Shown: positions 26,747-35,884 of the stretch, one piece after another
How positions within the stretch are numbered: position 1 is the stretch's first letter
How the letters are laid out: each line of letters opens with the position of its first letter
Source: JAFGKK01 sp964521085
Lineage (GTDB): Bacteria; Chloroflexota; Anaerolineae; Anaerolineales; RBG-16-64-43
DNA length: 64,000 nt
Assembly: GCA_964521085.1 (NCBI GenBank)
Contig: CAZFPL010000014.1
Location: 6,040-70,039, forward strand
Reading direction: 5' to 3'
Notes under the pieces: generated by a model
Databases searched by the model: none
The model's input: only the letters and a program-made list of their open reading frames with translations
Told to the model about the DNA's origin: nothing
Translations under genes and position numbers: made by a program

Positions 26747-27596
26747 GACACGGCCCCGCGATTTGATCCCCGACCTCCAGCAATCGATACGGTGTCAACC
26801 ATTTTGAATAATAAACATGATCCTCCAGCGGAGGATAATCCGCATGGAAGATTTCCCGGAAAATATATCGGAAGGTATTCACCGGAGTAATCGAGGGATA
26901 CAGGTTCGCCCGATATTCCTCCGGAAGGTAATAGGCGTTTAATATGGAAGCCCGCTCCCACAGGCAGGAGCCCTGCGCGGAAGACCAATCCATTTCCGAC
27001 CCGGGACCATGATCCGCCTGCAGGATGATGACCGCCGGCCGTTGCGCGTTACTCAGAATAAGCTGCGTGATTTCCAACAGCCTGCGGTTGACATAGGCGA
27101 CTTGCCCGGCATACCCGGACAAATATTCCTCTCTCGATCCGAGGAAAACATCCCCGTCGGCCAATTGAAACGGCCGGTCCGCCTCGATCGAGGATCCATC
27201 CTCGCGCAGGATAAAAGGCGGATGCGGGGCAATGATGTGGGCAAAGACGAACTTCGGTCCGCTTTCGGCGGAAACCTGAGCCAGGCTGTCAAACCCCTGA
27301 ATCACGCGTTCGCGGTGCTTGGCATAGCCCCATGTGGGGTATCCATATTCGTCTTTCGGGATGAGTTCCTGAAGCGGCGAAGCAAGAACCCAAAATTGTT
27401 CATAGGCATTGATGCCGTACGGCCGCTCCAGCCCCAACCGCTCATCCGNNNNNNNNNNNNNNNNNNNNNNNNNNNNNNNNNNNNNNNNNNNNNNNNNNNN
27501 NNNNNNNNNNNNNNNNNNNNNNNNNNNNNNNNNNNNNNNNNNNNNNNNGAAGAAAAACGATATGAGAAAAGGGTGGATCGGGAAAACGCGTTTCAT
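26739..27596 (-). CDS. Sulfatase-fold membrane protein, copy 1 (interrupted by an assembly gap)
   Basis: The first 16 residues (MKRVFPIHPFLISFFF) lie right of the N run and the C-terminal part (from DERLGLERPYGINAY) lies left of it. Both match copy 2 very closely, so this is one gene with its middle missing from the assembly. The visible part keeps the metal-binding motif QADHGPG. By comparison with copy 2 about 820 nt should be missing, not 100. The real gene is probably about 525 residues. It overlaps the downstream glycosyltransferase gene by 8 nt. The missing part prevents checking for an intact nucleophile region. Confidence 0.7.
   Translation of the reverse strand: MKRVFPIHPFLISFFFXXXXXXXXXXXXXXXXXXXXXXXXXXXXXXXXXXDERLGLERPYGINAYEQFWVLASPLQELIPKDEYGYPTWGYAKHRERVIQGFDSLAQVSAESGPKFVFAHIIAPHPPFILREDGSSIEADRPFQLADGDVFLGSREEYLSGYAGQVAYVNRRLLEITQLILSNAQRPAVIILQADHGPGSEMDWSSAQGSCLWERASILNAYYLPEEYRANLYPSITPVNTFRYIFREIFHADYPPLEDHVYYSKWLTPYRLLEVGDQIAGPCHE
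27449..27548. other. Assembly gap (100 N)
   Basis: The run is exactly 100 N, a conventional placeholder. Both flanks match copy 2 of the tandem duplicate (positions about 28408 and 29232), so the assembler failed inside a near-identical repeat. Expected real length is about 823 nt if copy 1 has the same layout. Confidence 0.97.
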
Positions 27597-27698
27597 CGGC
27601 GGATTTCCTTCCTTATACACGAACCGTTGGATCGCCGGGCGCGGGCGAAGATGCCGGCGGTAAAAGGGGGCGGCCCGCCCGACCCGTCGGTCCACTTT

Positions 27699-29279
27699 TC
27701 ATTCGTGGCATGGTCCCGCGATCTGATCCCCGACGTCCTTCAATCGATATGGCGTCAGCCACTTTGAATAATACACATGATCCTCCAGGGGAGGATAATC
27801 CGCTTGGAAGATTTCCCGGAAAATATACCGGAAGGTATTCACCGGAGTAATCGAGGGATACAGGTTCGCCCGATATTCCTCCGGCAGGTAATAGGCGTTT
27901 AATATGGAGGCCCGCTCCCACATGCAGGAGCCCTGCGCAGAGGACCAATCCAACGTCGATCCGGGACCATGATCCCCTTGGAAAATGATGACCGCCGGCC
28001 GCTGCGCGTTGCTCAGGATGGCATGAGCGATTTCCAGCAATCGGCGGTTGATATACCCAACCTGATCGGCATACCCGGACAAATATTCCTCTCTCGATCC
28101 GAAGAAATGATCCCCATCGACCAATTGATACGGCCGGTCCGCCTCGATCGAGGATCCATCCCCGCGCAGGACAAAAGGCGGATGCGCGGCAAAGATGTGG
28201 GCAAAGACGAACTTCGGTCCGCTCTCGGTGGAAACCTGAGCCAGGCTGTCCAACTGCCGAAGGATCCGTTCGCGGTGCATGGAATAACCCCATGTAATAT
28301 ATCCAAATTCATCCTTCGGAATAAGCTCCTGAAACGGCGAATCAAGAATCCAGAATTGTTCATAGGCATTGATGCCGTACGGCCGCTCCAGCCCCAACCG
28401 CTCATCCGCATCCAGGATTTCCGTGGGGTAAAATCCCGAAAGGATATTCACCGTGCGATATCCGCGGGCTTCCAGAAACGCCCGCGCCAGACTGTGCTGG
28501 ATCATCACTGTAGGAAGCGTTCGATCCGTTGAACCCAATCCCCATTTTTGAATCTGCTCGTCGAGGTACTCGAGGTTGAGGGACGAGGCCAGGGAAAGAA
28601 CCGTCTGCATATAATTGGAGTGCCCTTCTTCGGCGACATAGAAACCCATATCCGTCAACTGATCCAGGAATTCCCTGTTGTCCATTCCGTACATGTCCCG
28701 AAGCACATCCTCGCGGCCGTACCCGTCCAGAATAATATAGTAAATATCCGGCGGGTCCGGGATGGCGATGGCTGCGCTCTGCGCCGCCAGTTTTTCTTTC
28801 ACCCACTCCGCGTTTTCGACTTTCCATTTTTCCACCCGGATGGTCGCGCTGACCATCATGAACACGGAATAGGAAATGGAGCATACCCCGATCACGTTAA
28901 GGAAAAACGTAATCCGGGAAGGATTCGATACCAATTTCCAGAATCGCTTCGGGACAACGAGGACGATAATCAGGCCCCACAATACCAGCAGGGCAATCCA
29001 TGTCGCTTTAACGGGGATGATCCATGCCGGAACATTGGTCAGCATCGGCATGCTCGTGAGGCCCAAAGAAATCCACATTAAAGTGCATGCGAAGGCGCTG
29101 TGCTGAAGGTCGCGCGTGATCAGCCAAAGGAGCCCCATCACGATGATGGTGACCGGGATGGACAGCAACAGTATGCGGAACGCCAGGGCGGCCTCGATTT
29201 CCCAAATGAAACTCATCATCGGGGCGGCGATGAAGAAAAACGATATGAGAAAAGGGTGGATCGGGAAAACGCGTTTCAT
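27699..29279 (-). CDS. Sulfatase/alkaline-phosphatase-superfamily membrane protein, copy 2
   Basis: 526 residues. The N-terminal 145 residues hold about five hydrophobic helices. The rest is an extracytoplasmic phosphatase/sulfatase fold: PDIYYIILDGYGRED carries the first metal ligand, then FVFAHIFAAHPPFV and QGDHGPGS the other expected metal-site motifs. LTA-synthase-like and phosphoethanolamine-transferase proteins share this build, so a role in modifying cell-envelope glycans or lipids is plausible. The start at 29279 is chosen because MKRVFP is conserved in copy 1, while the upstream Met is not. A GGAAGGA lies 12 nt upstream. Copy 1 follows directly in tandem. Confidence 0.82.
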   Translation of the reverse strand: MKRVFPIHPFLISFFFIAAPMMSFIWEIEAALAFRILLLSIPVTIIVMGLLWLITRDLQHSAFACTLMWISLGLTSMPMLTNVPAWIIPVKATWIALLVLWGLIIVLVVPKRFWKLVSNPSRITFFLNVIGVCSISYSVFMMVSATIRVEKWKVENAEWVKEKLAAQSAAIAIPDPPDIYYIILDGYGREDVLRDMYGMDNREFLDQLTDMGFYVAEEGHSNYMQTVLSLASSLNLEYLDEQIQKWGLGSTDRTLPTVMIQHSLARAFLEARGYRTVNILSGFYPTEILDADERLGLERPYGINAYEQFWILDSPFQELIPKDEFGYITWGYSMHRERILRQLDSLAQVSTESGPKFVFAHIFAAHPPFVLRGDGSSIEADRPYQLVDGDHFFGSREEYLSGYADQVGYINRRLLEIAHAILSNAQRPAVIIFQGDHGPGSTLDWSSAQGSCMWERASILNAYYLPEEYRANLYPSITPVNTFRYIFREIFQADYPPLEDHVYYSKWLTPYRLKDVGDQIAGPCHE

Positions 29280-29337
29280 CGGCGGACGTCCTTCCATATA
29301 CACGAACCTTTCGATTGCCGGGTGCGGGGGAGAGGAC

Positions 29338-29423
29338 GACGGGATCGAGTTTCCCGCAATTTTCCAGACCGACACACAGGTCGATGAAGCAGGCGAGCTG
29401 GACGGGCAATCTTGGAGAATTGT
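29338..29423 (-). pseudogene. Decayed copy of the 5' end of sbcD
   Basis: Read on the minus strand, LACFIDLCVGLENCGKLDP aligns with the SbcD N-terminus LVHFADLHVGMENYGKLDP, and DNA similarity extends into the 5' untranslated part (ACAATTC shared). The original ATG is lost (AGATTG) and the frame runs out after about 30 residues. It lies just upstream of sulfatase-fold copy 2, about 6 kb from intact sbcD. Confidence 0.72.
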
Positions 29424-29506
29424 AATCCCACCGGGAGGGTTTTCCCACATCCGTATTGATAGAACGGTTAATTCTTTGTAAATTACACAATCCATCAACG
29501 GATGGT

Positions 29507-30691
29507 TTAAGGCAATTTAAAAGGATAGCGCATATCCGCGATGGCCCCTCCCGCCACGGCAATTTCCTCCAAGCGGTTCGTGCCCAATCCCGCTTCCCGG
29601 GCGAGGGATAAATAATTATCGGTGTGGATAAAGGGAGGTGTCTTGGAATCAGCCTGTGGATCGAAACCCATCAAGGCGGTGGAAACAGCATCGGCGGCCA
29701 CCGGATCCATTCCGGCGACGAGAATGCCCGGTTTCACCTGTGCCATCGTCGAATCCCATGGGCCGGCTCCGGCTTCGCAGGTAATGACCCCGTCGATCAC
29801 GGCCAAATCCACCGGGCGGGCCAGGTTGAGTTCCAGGATGACGCGCGGAAGGCGGGTGTCGTACACGCCATCGGGGCCGTGCAGCGAGGTGCGGGCATTG
29901 TCGTCCGCCAATTTTTTATACGAGTTCAGGGGCGTAAGGCCGATCAGGTTCTTCAGCGCCAGGGTCACCCCCATGACGGAATGGCATTTCAATTTCGCCA
30001 CCGAGATGAACACATCCAATTCCCGCAAAAGACCGTTCAAATAGAATTGATGATACACCTGCGCCTGCGGACCCACCGGGAAAGAGGCGAAATCGGAATA
30101 GGGCGCGGGATCGGATAGATTGATCAGCTTGGCGCCCAGCGGCTTGGCCATTTCCGCGTAGCCCCATTGGGCCCAGGCGGTTTCGTCGGCGATGCCGTCC
30201 ATGATATAGAGCCGGCCGGCGCCCGCATCCTTCGCCCACCGGCCGAGCGCGCCGACGACCGCCGGATGGGTGGCGAACATTTCCGTGGCCGGAGGCCTGT
30301 CCGGAGTGTCCCACCACGGCCCGCCGGTGAGATTGGGTTTCAAACCAACCCGCGCGCCGGGTTTGATCAAACTGTCCAATCCGTCCAATTGCTCGAACAT
30401 TTTCTGCACCTGCGCCTGCAGGGCACGCTCATCATAATTTTTCAAGCTGCCCAGCGCCACCTTGGCGCGCGGGATGTTGGTGGGAGTAAACGGTACCGGT
30501 GTATGCGTTCGTGTGCGGGTGGCCGTATCCGTCGCAGGCAGGTGTGTAACGGAAGGTGCGGGCGTATCGGATACAGCCGCAAGCGTGTCTACTCCCGGCC
30601 GGCAACCGGTCACGGCCGCGAGTCCCCCCACGCCCAACCATTGCAGGAATTGCCGCCGGCTCGGTTTCTTCAACATCCGCTGAAGATTCAC
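29507..30691 (-). CDS. Tat-signal DUF362 protein
   Basis: 394 residues starting with GTG at 30691, preceded by GGAGAG. The N-terminus has a twin-arginine signal (SRRQFLQWLGVGGLAAV) ending in TGC, which could also be a lipobox. A Thr/Pro-rich linker follows. The rest matches DUF362 (KPNLTGG, FISVAKLKCHSVMGVTLALK and DLAVIDGVI motifs), a family with a possible iron-sulfur or metal role. No ferredoxin-type cysteine cluster is seen here. It is probably exported folded. The function is unknown. It ends 228 nt before the sulfatase-fold gene. Confidence 0.82.
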   Translation of the reverse strand: MNLQRMLKKPSRRQFLQWLGVGGLAAVTGCRPGVDTLAAVSDTPAPSVTHLPATDTATRTRTHTPVPFTPTNIPRAKVALGSLKNYDERALQAQVQKMFEQLDGLDSLIKPGARVGLKPNLTGGPWWDTPDRPPATEMFATHPAVVGALGRWAKDAGAGRLYIMDGIADETAWAQWGYAEMAKPLGAKLINLSDPAPYSDFASFPVGPQAQVYHQFYLNGLLRELDVFISVAKLKCHSVMGVTLALKNLIGLTPLNSYKKLADDNARTSLHGPDGVYDTRLPRVILELNLARPVDLAVIDGVITCEAGAGPWDSTMAQVKPGILVAGMDPVAADAVSTALMGFDPQADSKTPPFIHTDNYLSLAREAGLGTNRLEEIAVAGGAIADMRYPFKLP

Positions 30692-30741
30692 GATCCACTC
30701 TCCATCCGGAATTTATACTGCCAGTAGTTTCTTCCAGGGAT

Positions 30742-31191
30742 CTACCGACTCTCCACCGGCTGCCGGGGATTCCCAAAAAGAACCCGCAACAATAACAATC
30801 CGCCGGCCGCGAGCGCCACAACTGCCAGATCGTAGGCGATGAGGGATGCGATCACAAGCGCCCACGGCCAGCCAACCGGCTCGGTTGCGCCCGAAGCCAG
30901 CCCGGTGACCTCCGCCAGCCACTGACACCCAAACCAAAGGAAGACCGCCAGCCCGAGACTCCAGCCGATGAGCTTCCGGCGCGAACGCATCCGCAAAGCA
31001 GCCCAAAGCAGCAGACATCCGCCGATCAACACGGCCGGGAAGAGCTCCGCAGGCATGAGATAGTCGAATCGGAATCTGCGATCGCCTATGAAGCTTATTA
31101 CGGCAAATAATATAGGCGCCAGAAGGGGAATCCAGACCAGCGCCGTTCCCGTCAGTGCCAGGATTTTGGATAGGACGTCCTTCTTTCCCAT
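30742..31191 (-). CDS. Small membrane protein, four predicted helices
   Basis: 149 residues. I do not recognise the family. Hydrophobic segments lie at about residues 10-33, 48-64, 74-95 and 105-135, with the basic loop LRMRSRRKL between the second and third. A good AAGGAG precedes the ATG at 31191. It starts a minus-strand run that continues into the DUF362 gene 50 nt further on, so both may be one transcript. Confidence 0.65.
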   Translation of the reverse strand: MGKKDVLSKILALTGTALVWIPLLAPILFAVISFIGDRRFRFDYLMPAELFPAVLIGGCLLLWAALRMRSRRKLIGWSLGLAVFLWFGCQWLAEVTGLASGATEPVGWPWALVIASLIAYDLAVVALAAGGLLLLRVLFGNPRQPVESR

Positions 31192-31392
31192 TAGGTCTCC
31201 TTTTGGATTGCCGGCCGCGAATAATCAGCCGGACACTCAATCCACACACCTGCTCTCCGTTGAAATCTGCGGGAGTAATAATTCTGCATTATGCCATGCA
31301 TTCATCCCATGGGAGAACGGGGATCGGTTCCCCGATAAAAAATGAATCGGCGGTTTTTCCTCCCCCCACGATACCTGCGCCGGATCCAATTC

Positions 31393-31893
31393 TTACTTTC
31401 CTTTGGTCAATCGCTTCTCCATGAGCGAGACTTGTTTGGTCCCATCGTAAGGCCGAAGCGTTCCCACTTCCGCAAACCCCCGGGTCCGGTGAAATTGAAG
31501 CGATATTGTATTCGGCGGAAAGATATCCACCTCACACGTAATAACCTCCACCCCGTTCTGTGCCGCAAAAGAAAAAAGATCCTGATAAAAAAATCCGGCA
31601 ATTCCTTTTCTCCGATGGTTCTCTTTTACCACGATGCGATCGATATAGAGAAAGTTGTTGTATCTATCGGAGAACCACAGATAATTCGGACTGTCGTATC
31701 CTGTGTTCTCCCGAAACGCCAGCACAAACGCCAGGATCCGGCCGTCTTCTTCCAAGACCCTGGCATAGGCTGCCTGAGCATGCAGTTGTTTGAGTCGTTC
31801 CAGGGTGAGCGGACTTAAATAATTTACGGAGTCTTGGTTTAATTCCATTATCGCGGAAAAATCCGCGGGCTGAATAGTTCGGATTCCAATCAT
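31393..31893 (-). CDS. GNAT-family N-acetyltransferase
   Basis: 166 residues. The acetyl-CoA-binding motif A is visible as LYIDRIVVKENHRRKGIAGF (R-R-x-G-I-A pattern), followed by the GNAT beta-alpha-beta region with NTISLQFHRTRGFAEVGT. It begins one base after the stop of the acyltransferase gene (TAGGATG), so the two are coupled. The acceptor substrate is unknown. Confidence 0.85.
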   Translation of the reverse strand: MIGIRTIQPADFSAIMELNQDSVNYLSPLTLERLKQLHAQAAYARVLEEDGRILAFVLAFRENTGYDSPNYLWFSDRYNNFLYIDRIVVKENHRRKGIAGFFYQDLFSFAAQNGVEVITCEVDIFPPNTISLQFHRTRGFAEVGTLRPYDGTKQVSLMEKRLTKGK

Positions 31894-31894
31894 C

Positions 31895-33079
31895 CTACCC
31901 TTTGTTCCACACCGTCAGCCGGTGCGGTAAATCCGCCCTGATAATCCGCCGGATCAATATGGCGGCGCCCCAGCTCAGGGTCAGGCCGCCGACGAACACG
32001 ACGCTGAATTTAATCCAGGCGGGCCAAGTCCCTGAAAGCAACGCATATTGGATCCAAGTAACGATCCCATAGTGCAGGATATAGATGCCGAACGCGTTGG
32101 CGCCTAGGCTATCCAGAATGGGATGGCGCCTGCGCATATGCTTAAGAAAGACTCCGAGAAGACCCAGGGATGCACCAGCACAACTGCTGGCAAAGGCGAT
32201 TCCCAGGATGATTTTCGATGCAAGGCCATATTGCTCGCCGCCCGAAAGCATGAAAAACAGTAAAAAGGAAAGGATTCCCATCGGCCAATACCATCCCCGA
32301 TACTTCGGCACCGCGTTCCGCCGCTCCGGATTATCGCCGAGTGCGATCCCCAAGAGGAAGTAGGCGAGATACAAAGGAATTCGAGCGGGTTGGACGTCGA
32401 ACGGCCCCGCCAGTGAGACCCACCAATAGGGGGATAAAAAAATGTATGCGGGCAGAAACGATGCAACTGTCGCAAGGAAAATGACAAGCGCCGAAGGCGT
32501 CCGGCGGATTCCATCGAACAAGGACGGCGCAAACCGATACGCCAGCGCCAGAACGCCATCGAACGCCAAGAGCAGCCATAGAAACCATGCCGGTCCGGTC
32601 GACCAGCCGTCCGTAGTGAAGTATGGGATCCAGTATCCGGTGTGCGATTCGGGATTTGACATCAAAAAGGACGGCCAAAAGGCCAGCGGCATCAGGATGA
32701 GCACGGACACGACGAATGGAATTCCCAACCGTCGCAGGCGTCCGAGGAAGAAATCCCGGCTTCCCTTGCGCCGGAGGCTGGAGACGGCGAAGAAACCGGA
32801 AATCAGGAACAGCAAGGCCATGAAGAATGTATCGATGAACAACACAATCAGATCTAGGACCGGCCAGCGGCTGGAGTCCACGATGGGGGCTGTCGAATGG
32901 ATGTAGTAAGCAAAGTCGAATGTGGAGAACTTCGTGTAGGCGAGGGCCGCATGAAGAAACACCACCAGAACAATCAGGAAAGAGCGTAGATAATCGAGGG
33001 AGAAATCGCGCCTCTCGAGGCGAGGCGGTTCGGAGGGGGAATCCGTTGGGGATTTCCGGACGGGTTGGCTACGCATCAT
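31895..33079 (-). CDS. Acyltransferase 3 family membrane protein (OpgC/glucan-type)
   Basis: 394 residues with about ten hydrophobic helices. The N-terminus has the family pattern LDYLRSFLIVLVVFLHAALAY with the conserved Arg and His, then FFMALLFLISGFFAVSSLRRKG and a second Arg motif (GRLRRLGIPF). Such enzymes transfer acyl groups to sugars at the membrane. AAGGAG lies just before the first of two adjacent ATGs; the second has better spacing. It may act on the same envelope glycans as neighbouring genes, but this is only inference. Confidence 0.85.
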   Translation of the reverse strand: MMRSQPVRKSPTDSPSEPPRLERRDFSLDYLRSFLIVLVVFLHAALAYTKFSTFDFAYYIHSTAPIVDSSRWPVLDLIVLFIDTFFMALLFLISGFFAVSSLRRKGSRDFFLGRLRRLGIPFVVSVLILMPLAFWPSFLMSNPESHTGYWIPYFTTDGWSTGPAWFLWLLLAFDGVLALAYRFAPSLFDGIRRTPSALVIFLATVASFLPAYIFLSPYWWVSLAGPFDVQPARIPLYLAYFLLGIALGDNPERRNAVPKYRGWYWPMGILSFLLFFMLSGGEQYGLASKIILGIAFASSCAGASLGLLGVFLKHMRRRHPILDSLGANAFGIYILHYGIVTWIQYALLSGTWPAWIKFSVVFVGGLTLSWGAAILIRRIIRADLPHRLTVWNKG

Positions 33080-33128
33080 CGCTCCTTAAAATTTTTAAGT
33101 GGAATTGCGGGTAATCCCACCCTTTCCC

Positions 33129-33623
33129 TCAGCCTGACTGATGAGATAGTCTTTTCCCGGTCTCCAGATAATGATTGATCGCTGCTTCCCAATCCTTTAG
33201 ATCGTGCGCATACATCAACCGGGCTGCGTTTTCATTGATGGCGTTCCCCATGTCCGTCAGCCCTAAAAATGCATAGGATATTTCCGCCTTTGTGGTCCGT
33301 TCTGAAGCAGCTTCCCGGCAGCGGATGGTGATCCACCAGACTCTCTCCGGAGTGAAGACGGTATATTCGATGACGGCCTGTTCCGGGAGATATTTCGAAA
33401 CCAACCAAGTGAAATCCGGTTCTCCGTGTCCGTGCGAGGATGTCCGGAAGACCATATGCTCTTCCACCCCGCCCCCCGCCGGGAACAGGATCCGGGGAGC
33501 CCAGCCGTCCGCCCACTCTTGTTCCCTGATCGGGCCGAACAGGGGAAACACTTCCTTAAGCGAACCATTCAAGGTGATGGTGCTTGTCCGGGATACTCTC
33601 TTGGAAACGAAAGAAGATCCCAT
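33129..33623 (-). CDS. SRPBCC-type (START-like) ligand-binding protein
   Basis: 164 residues. The N-terminal SRTSTITLNGSLKEVFPLFG and the tryptophan-rich strand region (FTWLVSKYLPEQAVIEYTVF, then VWWITIRC) fit the helix-grip fold of SRPBCC proteins. The ATG at 33623 has GGAGG upstream. The ligand is unknown. The 270-nt stretch upstream holds no gene that I can support; it contains CCAACAAACGG, similar to palindrome arms found in the 41-59 kb region. Confidence 0.7.
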   Translation of the reverse strand: MGSSFVSKRVSRTSTITLNGSLKEVFPLFGPIREQEWADGWAPRILFPAGGGVEEHMVFRTSSHGHGEPDFTWLVSKYLPEQAVIEYTVFTPERVWWITIRCREAASERTTKAEISYAFLGLTDMGNAINENAARLMYAHDLKDWEAAINHYLETGKRLSHQSG

Positions 33624-33894
33624 GATGGTTTCCTCCGGATTTCCACTAGATGTCATTTCCGCCCACCCGAATCCCTTGTCCGGGCGTGCCAACAAACGGG
33701 GATGGGGGCATCCGCCTGATCCTTTTTCCCGTCTCCATATGGACGATGCTGTTCCTTTTCCATCCCGAATTTTCGAGTATGTGAAATCTTCGCATCATCG
33801 AAGTGAAACAAATTCGCGCCCAGGAACGAACCCGAGCCGCCTCAAACCAACATTCGAAATCCCATTCCACGGCCGCCATCCCGATAAGAATGGA

Positions 33895-34692
33895 TCAATG
33901 CCTGCGCAATATCACCAAATAAATCTGATTCGGGACTTCGACAACCGTTCCCGGCTTGTCAAACTTATCCGCCAGTTCGGATTCCAGAATCTGTACCGCT
34001 GTCGCATGGGTGCTGTCTGAAGGAAAGACGGTGAAGGAATAAGCCCGGTTCTTAATGTATTCCAGAGCCTTTCCGATGGGAATGCGCGAAATCCATTGCC
34101 ACCGGTCTTTGATCCATTCCGCATCGCATCCCAGAGTTTGGGAATATTCGACCGCCTCGCGGGTGCTTTTTACGCCCAACTCCGGAATAGGGCTCCCCAG
34201 GGAGGCGCAGATTTCCCTGTATCGATCGTTCAGGAAGGGAACTTCGGCGCCCGTTCCGGTATGCATCAGGACGATAACCCCCTGCTTCCGGACCACACGC
34301 AGGATTTCGCGGACCGCGTTTTTCCAATCAGGGAGGAAATAGAAAAAATGAACCACGATCGCGGCATTAAAAAGACTGTCCGGAAAAGGCAAACGGGCGA
34401 CGTCGGCTCTCGATAATACAACAGGCGGCATTTTGGAATTTTGTTCCAAGCGCCGCTTCAGCGCGCCCAGCATTTCATCGGAAATATCCGCGCCCACGAC
34501 CCGGTACCCCAATTGGGCCAAGGGAACCGCTATCCTGCCGGACCCGATGCCGGGTTCGAAGAAAACCGGGAAATCGCTTACCGGGAAGGCGGCTGAAATA
34601 TATTGAAGAGCCGAAACGAAACAACCTTCGTCGAAAGAGCGGCTTTCATCATATAACGCGACCAAGCCATCAAACGATAATGATTTCACCAT
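33895..34692 (-). CDS. Class I SAM-dependent methyltransferase
   Basis: 265 residues. Motif I is EPGIGSGRIAVPLAQLGY followed by the acidic VVGADIS. The motif II-IV region is FNAAIVVHFFYFLPDWKNAV and LRVVRKQGVIVLMHTGTG. These place it among class I (UbiE/Methyltransf_11-like) enzymes. The C-terminal 100 residues are likely to hold substrate specificity; they do not identify a target. It is a single gene on the minus strand. Confidence 0.85.
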   Translation of the reverse strand: MVKSLSFDGLVALYDESRSFDEGCFVSALQYISAAFPVSDFPVFFEPGIGSGRIAVPLAQLGYRVVGADISDEMLGALKRRLEQNSKMPPVVLSRADVARLPFPDSLFNAAIVVHFFYFLPDWKNAVREILRVVRKQGVIVLMHTGTGAEVPFLNDRYREICASLGSPIPELGVKSTREAVEYSQTLGCDAEWIKDRWQWISRIPIGKALEYIKNRAYSFTVFPSDSTHATAVQILESELADKFDKPGTVVEVPNQIYLVILRRH

Positions 34693-34773
34693 TCATCCTT
34701 TTTTCGATCCCCGGCGCATCCTTGAATTCGCAGCCACCGGTTCCTCCGACCGGGCCGCGACGCGCTTGAGGAA

Positions 34774-35172
34774 CTAGTTTTGCTTTGATAATCTCAGGAA
34801 ATCTTGAACTCCTGCCATACGCAATCCACTCCTGATTAATGCAGGAAACGCCTTCAAGCCGATTCCCTTATCGATAAATTCCGGGTGGATGAGAGCGTAT
34901 TCCTTATTCTTCCAGATTAAAGAACATCCGCCTTTGGCCAGCACATTCGCCGCCCAATCGACTTTCCTGCCGTAGGTAAGCGCGATGACAAAACCGCCTT
35001 CCACCGGTTCGGCGATAATCGGAATTCGATATCGCTTTCCGGTTTTCCGTCCTTCGTGGGCAAGGATCGAAAAATGGCCGAAACTTTTTCCGGCGATATG
35101 GATCATCATCTTGTTCGTCGCATACTTGTTCATCACGCGGACGCGATCACGGATTGCTTGTTTTAAAGTCAT
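34774..35172 (-). CDS. Deazaflavin (F420)-dependent nitroreductase-family protein
   Basis: 132 residues. The ATG at 35172 has a near-perfect ribosome site (AAGGAGG), which fixes this start over an upstream frame. The motif GHFSILAHEGRKTGKRYRIP and WAANVLAKGGCSLIWKNKEY match the Ddn-type split-barrel family that uses F420 or flavins. Chloroflexota of some lineages make F420, so the cofactor is plausible but not proven. It is 41 nt downstream of a flavodoxin-family gene, so a redox pair is possible. Confidence 0.82.
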   Translation of the reverse strand: MTLKQAIRDRVRVMNKYATNKMMIHIAGKSFGHFSILAHEGRKTGKRYRIPIIAEPVEGGFVIALTYGRKVDWAANVLAKGGCSLIWKNKEYALIHPEFIDKGIGLKAFPALIRSGLRMAGVQDFLRLSKQN

Positions 35173-35212
35173 GCGACACCTCCTTGGATTCTTGGCCATC
35201 CGACTTGGGGGA

Positions 35213-35806
35213 TCATCTTTTGGCTTCCCCTTTCCGGGAAAGGTCCATCCGCCGGGCGCACCGCAATACATTTTCCCCCAGCACGGCAGCCTGCCGTAAG
35301 CGGTTGGGTTGCTGCAATATGTCGCCCGGTTTATCGGCGACGGCGGAGACGCCGTTCAATTCGCCGGGGACCGCGATTACGCCGGAGGACAGGAAGAAGT
35401 TGTAGATGACGGTGAGTACCATACTCTGGCCGCCCCCGGTCCCCCGTCCGACGGCGATTGCTCCGCCCGCGACCTCGGCAAGCGGGCGTTTTTCCCGGAC
35501 CGCATAACTCCGGTCAAAGACCGCTTTCAATTGCGCGGTGACGTTGCGGTAATAGACGGGCGATGCGACTATCAGCGCGTTGCACGATTCAAACTCGTCA
35601 TACAGGATATCCATATCGTCTTTTATCACGCACCCCGCCGTACCGAGGCAACCGTCGCACCCGCTGCAGGGCGCAACGGTCTTTTGGCTTAAGAGAAATT
35701 CCGTCACCGCCCATCCTTTTTCGCGAAAAGGCTCCAGCGCGTGATGAAGCAATATCTCCGAATTTCCATTCCCCCTTGGGCTTCCAGAAATCCCAATGAC
35801 CTTCAT
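35213..35806 (-). CDS. Flavodoxin-family NAD(P)H-dependent FMN oxidoreductase
   Basis: 197 residues. The start MKVIGISGSPRGNGNSE carries the FMN phosphate-binding loop. CSGCDGCLGTAGC is the cysteine-rich loop seen in the iron-sulfur flavoprotein/multimeric flavodoxin branch. ASPVYYRNVTAQLKAVFDR and VGRGTGGGQ are the other flavin-binding motifs. The second of two ATGs (35806) is preferred because GAGG lies nine bases before it. It probably reduces quinones or other acceptors in the cytoplasm. Confidence 0.86.
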   Translation of the reverse strand: MKVIGISGSPRGNGNSEILLHHALEPFREKGWAVTEFLLSQKTVAPCSGCDGCLGTAGCVIKDDMDILYDEFESCNALIVASPVYYRNVTAQLKAVFDRSYAVREKRPLAEVAGGAIAVGRGTGGGQSMVLTVIYNFFLSSGVIAVPGELNGVSAVADKPGDILQQPNRLRQAAVLGENVLRCARRMDLSRKGEAKR

Positions 35807-35884
35807 CTTAATCATCCTCGCAATTTTTATTTCCGAACCCGGGAGGAACCGAAACGCTCCGTCGCATCCTGTCCGCGATCCGGA

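Noticed and set aside
29008..29562. Minus-strand frame containing the SbcD-like peptide as a possible gene
   Set aside because: Similarity to SbcD stops after about 30 residues and the rest is an out-of-frame reading of the sulfatase-fold gene. Kept as a pseudogene fragment only.
33646..33879. 77-codon minus-strand frame upstream of the SRPBCC gene
   Set aside because: No ribosome site, overlaps the end of the neighbour's leader and shows no family pattern.
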